Assembly: GCA_035280425.1 (NCBI GenBank)
Contig: DATEFW010000024.1
Span: 1-64,000, forward strand
Reading direction: 5' to 3'
Length of the DNA: 64,000 nucleotides
Source: QHXW01 sp035280425
GTDB lineage: Bacteria > Acidobacteriota > Terriglobia > Bryobacterales > Bryobacteraceae
In this document: positions 8,899 to 17,468 of the stretch, piece after piece
Numbering within the stretch: position 1 is the stretch's first letter
How the letters are laid out: the number at the start of each line of letters is the position of its first letter
Position numbers and translations under genes: made by a program
Notes under the pieces: model-generated
Database searches by the model: none
The model's input: only the letters and a program-made list of their open reading frames with translations
What the model was told of the DNA's origin: nothing

Positions 8899-9363
8899 GT
8901 GACCCTCGACGAGATTCGCGAGCTTATCCAGTTGGTCTCGGAAACCGGCGTCGCCGAGCTCGAGGTGCAGCGCGGCGACAACCGCGTGCGCATCCGCCGC
9001 GCCGTGCCGATGGAAGTTCACGAGATTACCGTCCCCGACCAGCGTGTGGCGGTGCAAACGGCGGCGCCGGCTAAGGCGGCCGCTCTTGACAAGCCGCAGC
9101 CCGAGGCCCCGCCCGAAAAGGAGCTCGTCACCGTGAAATCGCCCATCGTCGGCACTTTCTATGAAAGCGCTTCGCCGGGTGCGGCGCCGTTTGTGCGCGT
9201 GGGCGAAAACGTGCAACCCGGCAAGGTGCTTTGCATTATCGAATCCATGAAACTGATGAATGAGATCGAGGCCGAAATCGCGGGAACGATCGTAAGCAAA
9301 CTGGTGCCTAACGGTCAGCCCGTCGAGTACGGAGAGGCCCTGTTTGAGATCCGCCCCCTTTAA
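8899..9363 (+). CDS. accB: Acetyl-CoA carboxylase biotin carboxyl carrier protein
   Basis: Carries the biotin that shuttles CO2 between biotin carboxylase and carboxyltransferase in malonyl-CoA synthesis, the first step of fatty acid synthesis. The N-terminal part (TLDEIRELIQLVSETGVAEL) is the typical AccB helix. An Ala/Pro linker follows, then the biotinyl domain with the biotinylation site ESMKLMNEI (Lys in MKL). Its length of 154 aa is normal. It starts with GTG at 8899 and overlaps accC by 20 bases, so the two are translationally coupled. Confidence 0.96.
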   Translation: MTLDEIRELIQLVSETGVAELEVQRGDNRVRIRRAVPMEVHEITVPDQRVAVQTAAPAKAAALDKPQPEAPPEKELVTVKSPIVGTFYESASPGAAPFVRVGENVQPGKVLCIIESMKLMNEIEAEIAGTIVSKLVPNGQPVEYGEALFEIRPL

Positions 9364-10723
9364 GAAAATCCTGATCGCCAACCGGGGAGAAATTGCGCTG
9401 CGCATTATCTGCGCGTGCAAGGATCTCGGCATCTCGACCGTCGCGGTTTACTCCGAAGCCGATCGCTACAGCCTGCCCGTGCGCTTCGCCGACGAAGCTA
9501 TCTGTATCGGCCCGGCGAAAAGTGCGCGCAGTTATCTCGACATTCCGTCCATCATCAGCGCCGCCGAGATCACCAACGTGGAGGCGATCCATCCCGGTTA
9601 TGGATTCCTCAGCGAGAACGCGCGTTTCGCCGAAGTCTGCGAAGCTTCCGGGCTGAAATTCATCGGACCGCGCGCCGGCGTGATCGAGCTCATGGGCCTG
9701 AAAGAGAAGGCGCGCGCCGCCATGTGCGAATCCGGCGTGCCGATTCTGCCGGGTTCCCAGGGCGTGCTCAAGACCGAGCAGGAGGCGCTGGCCACGGCAG
9801 AAGGCATCGGCTACCCGGTGATTCTCAAAGCTTCGGCCGGCGGCGGCGGACGCGGCATGCGCGTAGTGAATCAAGCTGCCGATCTGCCGGCGTTGTTCAC
9901 GCAAGCCCAGCAGGAAGCCGGCGCTGCGTTCGGCTGCCCGGATGTGTATGTCGAGAAGTTCATTCGTGCGCCTCGTCACATCGAGTTTCAGGTCCTGGCC
10001 GACGAGCACGGCAACGTCGAAATCCTGGGCGAGCGCGAATGCAGCATCCAGCGGCGCCATCAGAAACTGCTCGAGGAATCGCCGTCGCCTGTGCTCAAAC
10101 CGGAGGTCCGCCGCCGCACTTCTGAAAAGCTGCGTTCGGCGATTCACGCCGCGGGTTACACTAATGCCGGCACCATCGAGTTCCTGATGGATGAATCGGG
10201 CGACCTCTACTTCATCGAGGTCAACGCGCGCATTCAGGTCGAGCACCCGGTGACGGAGGCAGTGACCGGCATCGACCTGGTGAAGGCCCAGATCCTGATC
10301 GCCGCCGGTGAAAAGCTGCCCGCGATTCTGAACGGCCCGGTACAATTCCGCGGCCACGCCATCGAGTGCCGGATCAACGCCGAAAATCCCGAAACCTTCG
10401 CGCCCTCGCCCGGCCGCATCACCGGCTTGAACCTCCCGGGAGGGCTCGGCGTCCGCGTCGATACCGCGGTTCACAGCGAATCCGTGATTCCGCCGTATTA
10501 CGATTCGCTCGTCGCCAAGCTGATCGCCTACGGCCACGACCGCTCTGAGGCGATCCATCGCATGCGCCGGGCGCTCGATATGTTTGTGGTCGAGGGCATC
10601 CATACGTCGATTCCGCTGCACAAGCGTATTTTGGCCGACCCGGATTTCGTTGATGGAAAGTTCGACACCAACTTCGTCCAGCGGTTTCTGCCCGGTGAAA
10701 AGCCGGGCAACCAGGGCAGATAA
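9344..10723 (+). CDS. accC: Acetyl-CoA carboxylase, biotin carboxylase subunit
   Basis: ATP-grasp enzyme that carboxylates the biotin of AccB using bicarbonate and ATP. It shows the N-terminal KKILIANRGEIALRII, the glycine-rich ATP loop KASAGGGGRGMRVV, the ERECSIQRRHQKLLEE segment and the carboxylase signature IEVNARIQVEHPVTE. Its length of 459 aa is standard. The only plausible start near the expected N-terminus is the TTG at 9344 inside accB, because no ATG or GTG lies between it and K-K-I-L-I-A-N-R-G. A TTG start within the upstream gene suggests stoichiometric coupling to accB. Confidence 0.96.
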   Translation: MRSAPFKKILIANRGEIALRIICACKDLGISTVAVYSEADRYSLPVRFADEAICIGPAKSARSYLDIPSIISAAEITNVEAIHPGYGFLSENARFAEVCEASGLKFIGPRAGVIELMGLKEKARAAMCESGVPILPGSQGVLKTEQEALATAEGIGYPVILKASAGGGGRGMRVVNQAADLPALFTQAQQEAGAAFGCPDVYVEKFIRAPRHIEFQVLADEHGNVEILGERECSIQRRHQKLLEESPSPVLKPEVRRRTSEKLRSAIHAAGYTNAGTIEFLMDESGDLYFIEVNARIQVEHPVTEAVTGIDLVKAQILIAAGEKLPAILNGPVQFRGHAIECRINAENPETFAPSPGRITGLNLPGGLGVRVDTAVHSESVIPPYYDSLVAKLIAYGHDRSEAIHRMRRALDMFVVEGIHTSIPLHKRILADPDFVDGKFDTNFVQRFLPGEKPGNQGR

Positions 10724-10731
10724 TCACGAAC

Positions 10732-11613
10732 GTGCGCACCGCGGTTCCGGTGATTTATCTTGCGATCGTCCTCGCTTTTTTTGTGCCGCTGGTTCCGGCG
10801 GAGCTCAACAAGGCGTTGCGCAGGCGGCCGAAGGTGATCTTTCTGATCGCCGCGCTGCTGGCGGCGGCATTCTGGCTCATCACCTGGCGCGCGGGCGCGT
10901 TCGCTCTTCCGCTGGCGCTCGTGATCCTCGCGTATACTTTCGTGCCGTCGATTGTGATGTTCGTGCAGGGAGCAGGCTCGGCTGCCGCCACGTGGCTCGA
11001 TCTGGCGGCAATCCTGCTGCTCTGGCTGCCGATCGAGCTCAATCTCGGCGCGCAGTGGGTGCCCCGGCACGCGCAAGGTTTCGTGCACACCGTTGCATAC
11101 GGCACGGGAATCACGCTGGCGCTCGTGCTGTTTCTCGGATTTCGCGGATGGAAAGGCATGAAGTATCAACTGCCCGCGCGCGCCATGGACCTGGTCGATC
11201 CGCTCATCGCGTTCGTTCTGGTCGCGCCGGTTCTGATCCTGCTTGGCCGCGTGCTTTCGTTCATTCCGCCATTTCACGTTCCAGGAAATCTTTCGGCGGC
11301 GGTCATCGGAAAAACCATCGGCCTGATTTTTGTCGCCACGGCCCTGCCCGAAGAGATTTTGTTTCGCGCGCTCATCCAAAACTGGCTCATGCAGAAATTC
11401 GGCGCGTCTACCGCGGTGCTTATCGTGGCGTCGGTCATTTTCGGCTGCGCGCACCTGAACAACGGCCCGCAGGCTCTGCCTAACTGGCGGTACATGATCC
11501 TGGCGACGATTGCCGGTTTCGCTTACGGCAAAGTTTTCGAGCGGGCATCGAGCATAACGGCCTCGGCGCTGCTTCACGCGCTGGTGGACGCGACCAAGCA
11601 TGTCTTCTTCTGA
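10732..11613 (+). CDS. CPBP-family intramembrane metalloprotease
   Basis: Polytopic membrane protein of 293 aa with about eight hydrophobic helices. Near residues 200-240 it has the CPBP/Abi (CAAX-protease and bacteriocin-processing) motifs: ALPEEILFRALIQNWL, with the catalytic EExxxR pattern, and a second motif with the metal-binding His in GCAHLNNG. A third conserved segment is LLHALVDATKH. Such proteases cleave membrane-embedded peptides or act in bacteriocin self-immunity; the substrate here is unknown. It begins with GTG eight bases after accC and overlaps the next gene, a paralogue, by 14 bases. Confidence 0.85.
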   Translation: MRTAVPVIYLAIVLAFFVPLVPAELNKALRRRPKVIFLIAALLAAAFWLITWRAGAFALPLALVILAYTFVPSIVMFVQGAGSAAATWLDLAAILLLWLPIELNLGAQWVPRHAQGFVHTVAYGTGITLALVLFLGFRGWKGMKYQLPARAMDLVDPLIAFVLVAPVLILLGRVLSFIPPFHVPGNLSAAVIGKTIGLIFVATALPEEILFRALIQNWLMQKFGASTAVLIVASVIFGCAHLNNGPQALPNWRYMILATIAGFAYGKVFERASSITASALLHALVDATKHVFF

Positions 11614-12241
11614 ACAGCCGCGACTCGCGCGCTGGCTGGCATGCGCCGAAGCGCTGGTGATTTTCGGCCTGATCATTTTCTACATCTGGTGGATGCGATT
11701 CCGTTACCCTCGCTTCTGGATTTTGATTCTGGCTCTAGTGATCGCATCGCACGTCATAAGGCGCGAAAGTCTTTCGCGGATTGGATTCGGGCTTTCGGGC
11801 GCCGGGCGCTGCTTTGCCGACCTGTGGCCGTCCCTCGCATTTGCCGGCGCCGTGATTCTGGCGCTCGGTCTTCTGTGCCGCTCGATCCGCCAGGTTTCGT
11901 GGGAAGGCGCGCTTTCCGCGCTCGCTGTCTATCTCGTATGGGGACTTTTTCAGCAATATCTGCTGAACGGTTATTTTCTCAACCGACTCTCGGAGTACGC
12001 ACGGCATCAGGCGCGTGTTCCGCCGATGACCGCGATCCTGTTCTCGCTGGCGCACACGCCGAACTGGTTCCTGATGCTGGCGTCGCTCGCGGGAGGATAT
12101 ATTTGCGGCTGGATCTTTTTTCGCTACCGCAATCTGTACTTTCTCGGCGTGGCGCACGGCGTGATCGGCTTCCTGCTTTACCTTACCGTTCCGGACTCGA
12201 TCAGCCATCATCTTTACGTCGGGCCGAAGTGGTTTTTCTGA
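11600..12241 (+). CDS. CPBP-like membrane protein with altered catalytic motif
   Basis: A 213-residue membrane protein with about six hydrophobic helices, apparently a diverged paralogue of the preceding CPBP protease. Where the family has an EExxxR motif, this protein reads VWGLFQQYLLNGYF: both glutamates are replaced by glutamine and no arginine follows. The two later histidine motifs are kept (SLAHTPN and GVAHGVIGF). It is therefore either a pseudo-protease or a subfamily with other chemistry. It overlaps the upstream gene by 14 bases, so the active and altered copies are probably made together. Confidence 0.7.
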   Translation: MSSSEQPRLARWLACAEALVIFGLIIFYIWWMRFRYPRFWILILALVIASHVIRRESLSRIGFGLSGAGRCFADLWPSLAFAGAVILALGLLCRSIRQVSWEGALSALAVYLVWGLFQQYLLNGYFLNRLSEYARHQARVPPMTAILFSLAHTPNWFLMLASLAGGYICGWIFFRYRNLYFLGVAHGVIGFLLYLTVPDSISHHLYVGPKWFF

Positions 12242-12466
12242 GCTATGGCGAAGTGTCCGGTTCCGGGAATTGGCTTTGATCTGCAATTTTAATAAATCGA
12301 GCAAAATCCGGGGGTTAAGCTCGGTTTTCCCTTCTTTAAGATAAGCCCGAAAACCGCCGCATCATGCTCCACACAGGCCCTAAATGCCTGTTGCTTCTTG
12401 GCATTGGAAGCGAGGAATGATTGTGACAGGCGCGGCGGGTGGCCGGCGCCGCGCTACGCTACACAG
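12242..12466. other. Intergenic gap, no gene seen
   Basis: About 225 bases between the CPBP-like gene and the small ORF at 12467. A short AT-rich stretch (near 12283-12300) is followed by GC-rich sequence. I see no convincing ORF, strong terminator or palindrome. A promoter for the small ORF could lie here but no clear hexamers stand out. Confidence 0.4.
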
Positions 12467-12739
12467 ATGGGCCGGCGGGACGAGTGGCGCAAGGTGCTGG
12501 ATGCGGAAGTGGAGCGCTGGTCGGCCATGCCGGCTGAGCGATTGGCTGCCGAGCTGCGGGAAATGCGCAACTACGAGATTCAATACGATTCGAAGAAGTA
12601 CCAGGTGGAGGTCGAGATCCTGGAGAACACGCCGGAGTACGTACACGTTTCAGTGGCGGTGGATGACGGCAGTCTGCCGAGCTCGCTCAGGCCGGAGAGC
12701 CGCAGCTTCATCCGGAAGATCACTTCACCGCAATCGTAA
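12467..12739 (+). CDS. Small hypothetical protein (90 aa)
   Basis: Unrecognised cytosolic protein. I use the ATG at 12467 (M-G-R-R-D-E-W-R-K), because the codons upstream in frame look non-coding. It begins with a charged amphipathic helix (EWRKVLDAEVERWSAM), continues AERLAAELREMRNYEI, then a beta-rich half (KYQVEVEILENTPEYVHVSV) ending in a basic tail. No catalytic motif is visible. It converges with the GH44 gene and overlaps its end by 20 bases. Confidence 0.6.
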   Translation: MGRRDEWRKVLDAEVERWSAMPAERLAAELREMRNYEIQYDSKKYQVEVEILENTPEYVHVSVAVDDGSLPSSLRPESRSFIRKITSPQS

Positions 12740-15095
12740 TGTTCGCCTGGCTCGCCGTGCCGCCGATTTGAATCGTGACCGGCACGGCGCTGGAGGGCGC
12801 CACCGAATCCGGAATGCGCACATTCACTTGAAGGGCTCCGGCAATTGCGCCGCCGGCCGCACCGGCATATTCGGGTTGGATCGTGACGCCGCCGATGGTC
12901 GTGGACACTGCGGCCTGCGGCCGGGGAAGAATGGCGAGCGCGAGCTGGCCATCGACGCCCGGCGGGTTGGTCACTCCCTCACCGGTTGCGTAGATTGAAA
13001 CGATCGATCCGCGCGGCGCGGGGTTCAACGCGGAATTGATGGTCTGATCCTGATTGATGGCGGCGGCCTGGCCGCGTCCGGATGCGTCTTTAGCGAAAAT
13101 TCCGGGCGCTACGGACGAAAGCGCGACCTCGAATGGAGCTGAGCGGCTGCCGCGATACTCCACCTGCACATGCGTGGTGGGGTGCAGCGCGGCTTCGTAC
13201 GGCACCACGGCCGCGGCCTGCTTGTCGCTCGCATAGAGCACCGGCGCCGCAAATCCATCGAACAAAATGCGGACACCGCCGGCGGAGGTTCCCACCATGC
13301 CCGCTGCGGAGACGGTTCCGCTCGCGAGCGGCGAAGGGCCGAGGCCCTGGCCGAAGATCGCGACCACCAATCCGGGCGAAACGGCAGAACCGTAAGATGC
13401 CGCGTTGACCACCGCGTTTATCACAGGCGGCGGAACGGCGAGCGTTGCGGGCGCTGCGGGCAGCACCAATAGCGTAATGGAATTTGCGGGAAACGTTGTG
13501 TTGAATCCGGATGGGGAGACGGGAAGATCGGGCTGGCGGACGATCGCCGCGAGATTGGCCTTGCTGTAATTCCACACCTGCGCGGCAGAGGTCGGCTGAA
13601 AATTCGCCAGCGCGATCTGCGTGGTCAAATCACCGGCTGTTTTGTTGATCGCCATCAGGGTCAGGGCGGAATCGGAGCGCTTCGCCGCGTAGACGGCGAG
13701 CTTCGACTGGTCGGCGCTCGATGCCTGCACGCTGGTTTCGCCGAATGCGCCGCCGATTCCGTCGTAATTGCGATACATACGGAAGGCGAACGCGCCGGGC
13801 TGGTCGGGCGAAGGCGGCCCCCACATGGTGGCGAGATCCAGACTCTCGCGCCCGAAGATGCCGAGGACATCGGCCTGAGCGAGAGCGCCGTTGATGTCTT
13901 CGAGCCCGCCCCAGTTGTATTCGGTCAGCGCGATTCTGGTACCGGGATAGTTGTTGTGCACCCAATCGCGCATGCGCGGGATCAGACGCACGGGCTCGCG
14001 GATGTCGGTGCTCGGATATTGATACGCGGGGTCCCACAGCACCCGCGTGGATGCGAGACGCAGCGCCTGCGTAGCGGCGTCGCCGGCGGGGCTCAGGCCG
14101 ACGTTGTCGGGCAGCACGTAAGCGTGCAGGTCAAGATAATCCAGAATGCGTTTTCCGTGCTGCTGCTCGTAGCCGCGCATCTGCTGGAGATACCAATCGA
14201 CGAAGGCGATGCCGCCGTGCGCGTTGCGGTCGACCGGGTTGTCGAAATACTGATAGGGCGCCGTGTTCCAGCCCGCGAGCCAGTCGACCGCGGAGTAGAA
14301 AAACGAATCCCAGCCGCTGAGCGCGGGACCGCTCACGAGAGCACTTGGATCGGCGGCTTTGATCATGGCGGCATACTGGAAACTCACGTCGCGCATCTCG
14401 TCATAGCTGGGCGGTTGCGGATGCACATCGCGGTGAACGAAAAGCCAGATGGTGGGCTCGTTGTCGAGGCTGTAAATCGCGACGCCGCCCTGCTCGGCGC
14501 GCCCGTAGCGCTTCACCAGGTAGTTGACCCACTGCCGCATGAAGTTAACGTCCACCGGCATATTGGCGTCATGCGGATTGTTTCCGGTGATGTTGTTGCC
14601 GGCGGGAGTCAGGCCGTTGCCGCACTTCGGATTGTATGGATCGGTCTTTTGCTGCGCGCCGTACTTCGCCACGGCGAAGCTGCACAGCGGACTGCGGCTT
14701 GCAGCGATCCAGCCGATCATGGGGATCGTGCCGATGGTGCGGGATCCGGTGCGGCGGCTCAGCTCCATCACCTGGTTGAATTTCGAGCCGTCCGGCAGGA
14801 CGGGAGCGTTGTCGCCGGCGGGAAAATCTTCGTAATACCAGTCGGCAGCGGCGTTGTAGGAGTCGAGCTGCCAATTGTAGCGCGTGGTGGCGTCGCCGCC
14901 CCAGCGGCGGACGGTGATGTGCAGTTCGTTGGCGAGACCTTGATCGGAATAGTCGTTGATGCCGTAGATATCGGGACTGATGGGATGATTGGCGGCGGCC
15001 GCGTCGACCGAGAGAGCCGGGCCGTTCGATTGGGCGGCGAGCGGCAGCGCGCATGCGAGAACGGAAAAGACCGCGGCTAAGCGCGAAGTCCCCAT
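12720..15095 (-). CDS. Secreted GH44-like endoglucanase with C-terminal Ig-like domain
   Basis: Probable extracellular beta-glucanase (glycoside hydrolase family 44; cellulose, xyloglucan or related glucans). A signal peptide is followed by the GH44 start (ISPDIYGINDYSDQGLA, VRRWGGDATTRYNWQ). The acid/base Glu is probably in YSLDNEPTIW and the nucleophile in IALTEYNWGG. After about residue 560 a separate domain begins, with NAASYGSAVSPGLVVAIFG and IYATGEGVTNPPGVDGQLA, the pattern of the TIGR03437 repeat domain of Solibacter secreted proteins. The first Met could be the GTG at 15101; the ATG at 15095 is preferred. It is divergent from the S9 peptidase. Confidence 0.82.
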   Translation of the reverse strand: MGTSRLAAVFSVLACALPLAAQSNGPALSVDAAAANHPISPDIYGINDYSDQGLANELHITVRRWGGDATTRYNWQLDSYNAAADWYYEDFPAGDNAPVLPDGSKFNQVMELSRRTGSRTIGTIPMIGWIAASRSPLCSFAVAKYGAQQKTDPYNPKCGNGLTPAGNNITGNNPHDANMPVDVNFMRQWVNYLVKRYGRAEQGGVAIYSLDNEPTIWLFVHRDVHPQPPSYDEMRDVSFQYAAMIKAADPSALVSGPALSGWDSFFYSAVDWLAGWNTAPYQYFDNPVDRNAHGGIAFVDWYLQQMRGYEQQHGKRILDYLDLHAYVLPDNVGLSPAGDAATQALRLASTRVLWDPAYQYPSTDIREPVRLIPRMRDWVHNNYPGTRIALTEYNWGGLEDINGALAQADVLGIFGRESLDLATMWGPPSPDQPGAFAFRMYRNYDGIGGAFGETSVQASSADQSKLAVYAAKRSDSALTLMAINKTAGDLTTQIALANFQPTSAAQVWNYSKANLAAIVRQPDLPVSPSGFNTTFPANSITLLVLPAAPATLAVPPPVINAVVNAASYGSAVSPGLVVAIFGQGLGPSPLASGTVSAAGMVGTSAGGVRILFDGFAAPVLYASDKQAAAVVPYEAALHPTTHVQVEYRGSRSAPFEVALSSVAPGIFAKDASGRGQAAAINQDQTINSALNPAPRGSIVSIYATGEGVTNPPGVDGQLALAILPRPQAAVSTTIGGVTIQPEYAGAAGGAIAGALQVNVRIPDSVAPSSAVPVTIQIGGTASQANITIAVK

Positions 15096-15147
15096 AAGCA
15101 CGGTTTCGCTATTTTATCTTCATGGCACGGCAAAATGCAGTCAGCCG

Positions 15148-15176
15148 TTGCCGAATCGCCGTGCACGCGATAGACT
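15148..15176 (+). promoter_or_regulatory. Candidate promoter for the S9 peptidase gene
   Basis: A TTGCCG hexamer at 15148-15153 and TAGACT at 15171-15176 are separated by 17 bases. This matches a housekeeping sigma factor layout, about 50 bases upstream of the peptidase start and within the divergent gap to the GH44 gene. Confidence 0.4.
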
Positions 15177-15223
15177 GCCACTCTGCCGCCGGGCGCGTCC
15201 CGCAGGCAAAGAAAGGAAATCTC

Positions 15224-17263
15224 GTGCGCATTTTCCCGCGTCTTGTGTTCATCGGTATCATCACCGCCGCGCTGGCGGCCGCTCAATCGGGCGTTTTTTC
15301 GAGCGGCGATCTTTTAAAGCTTCGCTCCGCCGGCGGCGTAGCGTTCTCTCCGGACGGCACACATCTTTCGTACACGGTCAGCAATAACGATGGCCCGGGC
15401 CGGCCGTATTCGCAGTTGTGGATCATGAATCTGGCCGACGGGCGCTCGATCCGGCTGGCCAAGGAGAAAGAATCTTCGGGCGGCGCCGAGTGGTCGCCGG
15501 ATGGCCAGTGGATCGCGTATAGCGGCCATCTCGACGGCAAAGACGGCCTGATCGTTTCGCATCCGGATGGCTCGGCAGCCAAGTTCATTACTGAACTCAA
15601 GGGCACCAACAGCCCGTTGCCCTCGACGGGCAACCATCTGGCGTGGTCGCCCGATTCCAAGCGCCTGGCATTCGTCAACGCCGTGCCCGGCCCGGAAACC
15701 GCCGAGGCATCCGGCGACCCCATCGTGATTACGCGCTATCTTTACAAGCCGGATTACAGCGAAGGCCTGTCGCATTTCAACGACAACCGCCGCCTGCACA
15801 TTTTTGTGACGGACATCGCCAGCGGCCAGATCCGGCAGCTCACCGACGGCACGCACTACGAGCACTCGATCGACTGGTCGCCCGACGGCCGCGAAATCGC
15901 GTTCGTCTCGAACCGCGAGCCGAACGAAGATCAGTTCTTCAACTACGATCTGTTCGCGCTGCGCGTTTCCGACGGCCATATGCGCCGGCTGACGGCGACG
16001 GAAAATGCCGAGTATCAGCCGCGCTGGTCGCCCGACGGAAAGACGATCGTGTATCTCGGAACCAAGCGCGGCCTCACCGATCTCGAAACCACCATGGAAG
16101 ACACGCATGTGTGGCTGATCAATGCCGATGGCTCCAACCGCCATGAGCTCACCGGCGAGATCGATAACCGGCAGCACGAAGCCGGGTGGTCGCCGGACGG
16201 CAAGTCGATTTACTTCACCGTGCAGGACCGCGGCAACGTTCACCTGTACCGGATTCCGGCATCCGGCGGGCGCGCGGAAATGGTCGCCGGCGATCGCGGC
16301 TTCGTCGGAAGCTGGGCGTTGAGTAAAGACGGCGCACTGGCCTATTCCTTCTCGACGCCGAGCGATATGAGCGAAGTCTATTACCGCAAATCCGGCGAAG
16401 ATGCGAAAAAGATGACGGATCTCAACGCGCAGATCATGGCCGGCAAGCAGATCGCGGAAGTCGAGCCGTTTACGTTTGTCAGCAACGACAACAAATTCGA
16501 AGTGGAAGCGTATCTCACCAAGCCGCTGCACATGACGCCCGGCTCGAAATACCCCATGGTCACCATCATTCATGGCGGGCCACACGGCCAGCAGGGCCCG
16601 GCGTTCAGTTTCCGCAATCAGGTCTACGCGGGTCTCGGCTGGGCGACCTTGATGGTGAACTACCGCGGCTCGACCGGTTACGGGCAGAAATTCGCCGATG
16701 GCGTTTTTGGAGATCAGAACGGTAACGAAGCGCAGGACGTGCTCTATGCCGTCTATGCGGCGATGCGCCGCAATCTTTGGATCGATCGCGAACGGCTGGG
16801 CGTCGAAGGCGTCAGTTACGGCGGGCAATTGAGCGCGTGGCTGGTGACCCAGACCAACATTTTCAAGGCCTCGATTCCCACGGCGGCCATCATCAACCTG
16901 GTGAGCTACAATTACATGACGTATTACAACCAGTACGAGCAGATGGAGTTCGGCATTTTCCCGCATCAGGGCAATCTGATGGACCTGATGTGGCAGCGCT
17001 CCGCGATCAAGTATGTCGCGCAGGTTCACACGCCCGTGATGCTCATGCACGGGGAAAACGATGCCGATGTGCCGATCGCCGAGGCTGAGCAGTACTACAT
17101 CGGGCTCAAAGATGTCGGCGTGGAGACGGTCTTCGTGCGCTATCCGCGTGAGGGTCACGGCCTGGCCGAGCCCAAGCATCAGGTGGACAGCATCGACCGT
17201 TCCATCAAGTGGTACGAGAAGCATTTTCCGGGCGGGATCGGGCCTGTGAACGCGACGAACTAG
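15224..17263 (+). CDS. Prolyl-oligopeptidase-family serine peptidase (S9), exported
   Basis: Predicted exported peptidase of 679 aa with the DPP/acylaminoacyl-peptidase layout. A signal peptide (LVFIGIITAALAAAQS) is followed by a beta-propeller of WD40/TolB-like repeats (repeated WSPDG, at least five copies) and a C-terminal alpha/beta hydrolase. The nucleophile lies in GVEGVSYGGQLSAWL (G-x-S-x-G-G); the acid is probably in HGENDADVPI and the His in REGHGLAEP. I use the GTG at 15224, preceded by AAAGGAAA, because it gives a normal signal peptide. It probably digests external oligopeptides. Confidence 0.9.
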   Translation: MRIFPRLVFIGIITAALAAAQSGVFSSGDLLKLRSAGGVAFSPDGTHLSYTVSNNDGPGRPYSQLWIMNLADGRSIRLAKEKESSGGAEWSPDGQWIAYSGHLDGKDGLIVSHPDGSAAKFITELKGTNSPLPSTGNHLAWSPDSKRLAFVNAVPGPETAEASGDPIVITRYLYKPDYSEGLSHFNDNRRLHIFVTDIASGQIRQLTDGTHYEHSIDWSPDGREIAFVSNREPNEDQFFNYDLFALRVSDGHMRRLTATENAEYQPRWSPDGKTIVYLGTKRGLTDLETTMEDTHVWLINADGSNRHELTGEIDNRQHEAGWSPDGKSIYFTVQDRGNVHLYRIPASGGRAEMVAGDRGFVGSWALSKDGALAYSFSTPSDMSEVYYRKSGEDAKKMTDLNAQIMAGKQIAEVEPFTFVSNDNKFEVEAYLTKPLHMTPGSKYPMVTIIHGGPHGQQGPAFSFRNQVYAGLGWATLMVNYRGSTGYGQKFADGVFGDQNGNEAQDVLYAVYAAMRRNLWIDRERLGVEGVSYGGQLSAWLVTQTNIFKASIPTAAIINLVSYNYMTYYNQYEQMEFGIFPHQGNLMDLMWQRSAIKYVAQVHTPVMLMHGENDADVPIAEAEQYYIGLKDVGVETVFVRYPREGHGLAEPKHQVDSIDRSIKWYEKHFPGGIGPVNATN

Positions 17264-17264
17264 C

Positions 17265-17288
17265 TCGGGAATGGCGTCGTCGTCCCGA
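17265..17288 (+). terminator. Weak candidate hairpin after S9 peptidase
   Basis: Inverted repeat TCGGGA (17265-17270) / TCCCGA (17283-17288) with a 12-base loop directly after the stop codon. No T-tract follows, so intrinsic termination is uncertain. Confidence 0.3.
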
Positions 17289-17313
17289 ATGATAGACAAC
17301 CTGACCTTTTCTA

Positions 17314-17341
17314 TTGACAAAAGCACGATTCCCGATATCAT
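17314..17341 (+). promoter_or_regulatory. Candidate sigma70-type promoter for TonB receptor gene
   Basis: A perfect TTGACA at 17314-17319 and TATCAT at 17336-17341 with 16 bases between. They lie about 130 bases upstream of the receptor start, leaving a long leader that ends in a strong AGGAGG ribosome site. This is the best-looking promoter in the window. Confidence 0.6.
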
Positions 17342-17468
17342 TCGTTGATATTCATTTTTGAGGGCAGGGTTTACAGATGTAATGGGTGAGTCACGAATCG
17401 GGTGTTCGTTGCGGTAACTCCATAATCCAAATAGAGGGGAGTGCCTCGCCGGCACGCCAGGAGGTTAT

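Noticed and set aside
13956..15080. 374-codon frame opposite GH44
   Set aside because: Antisense to a clear glycosidase with signal peptide; residue composition is irregular.
15314..17455. 713-codon minus-strand frame opposite the S9 peptidase
   Set aside because: Mirror of the real gene; no recognisable motif, while the plus strand has an intact Ser-Asp-His set.
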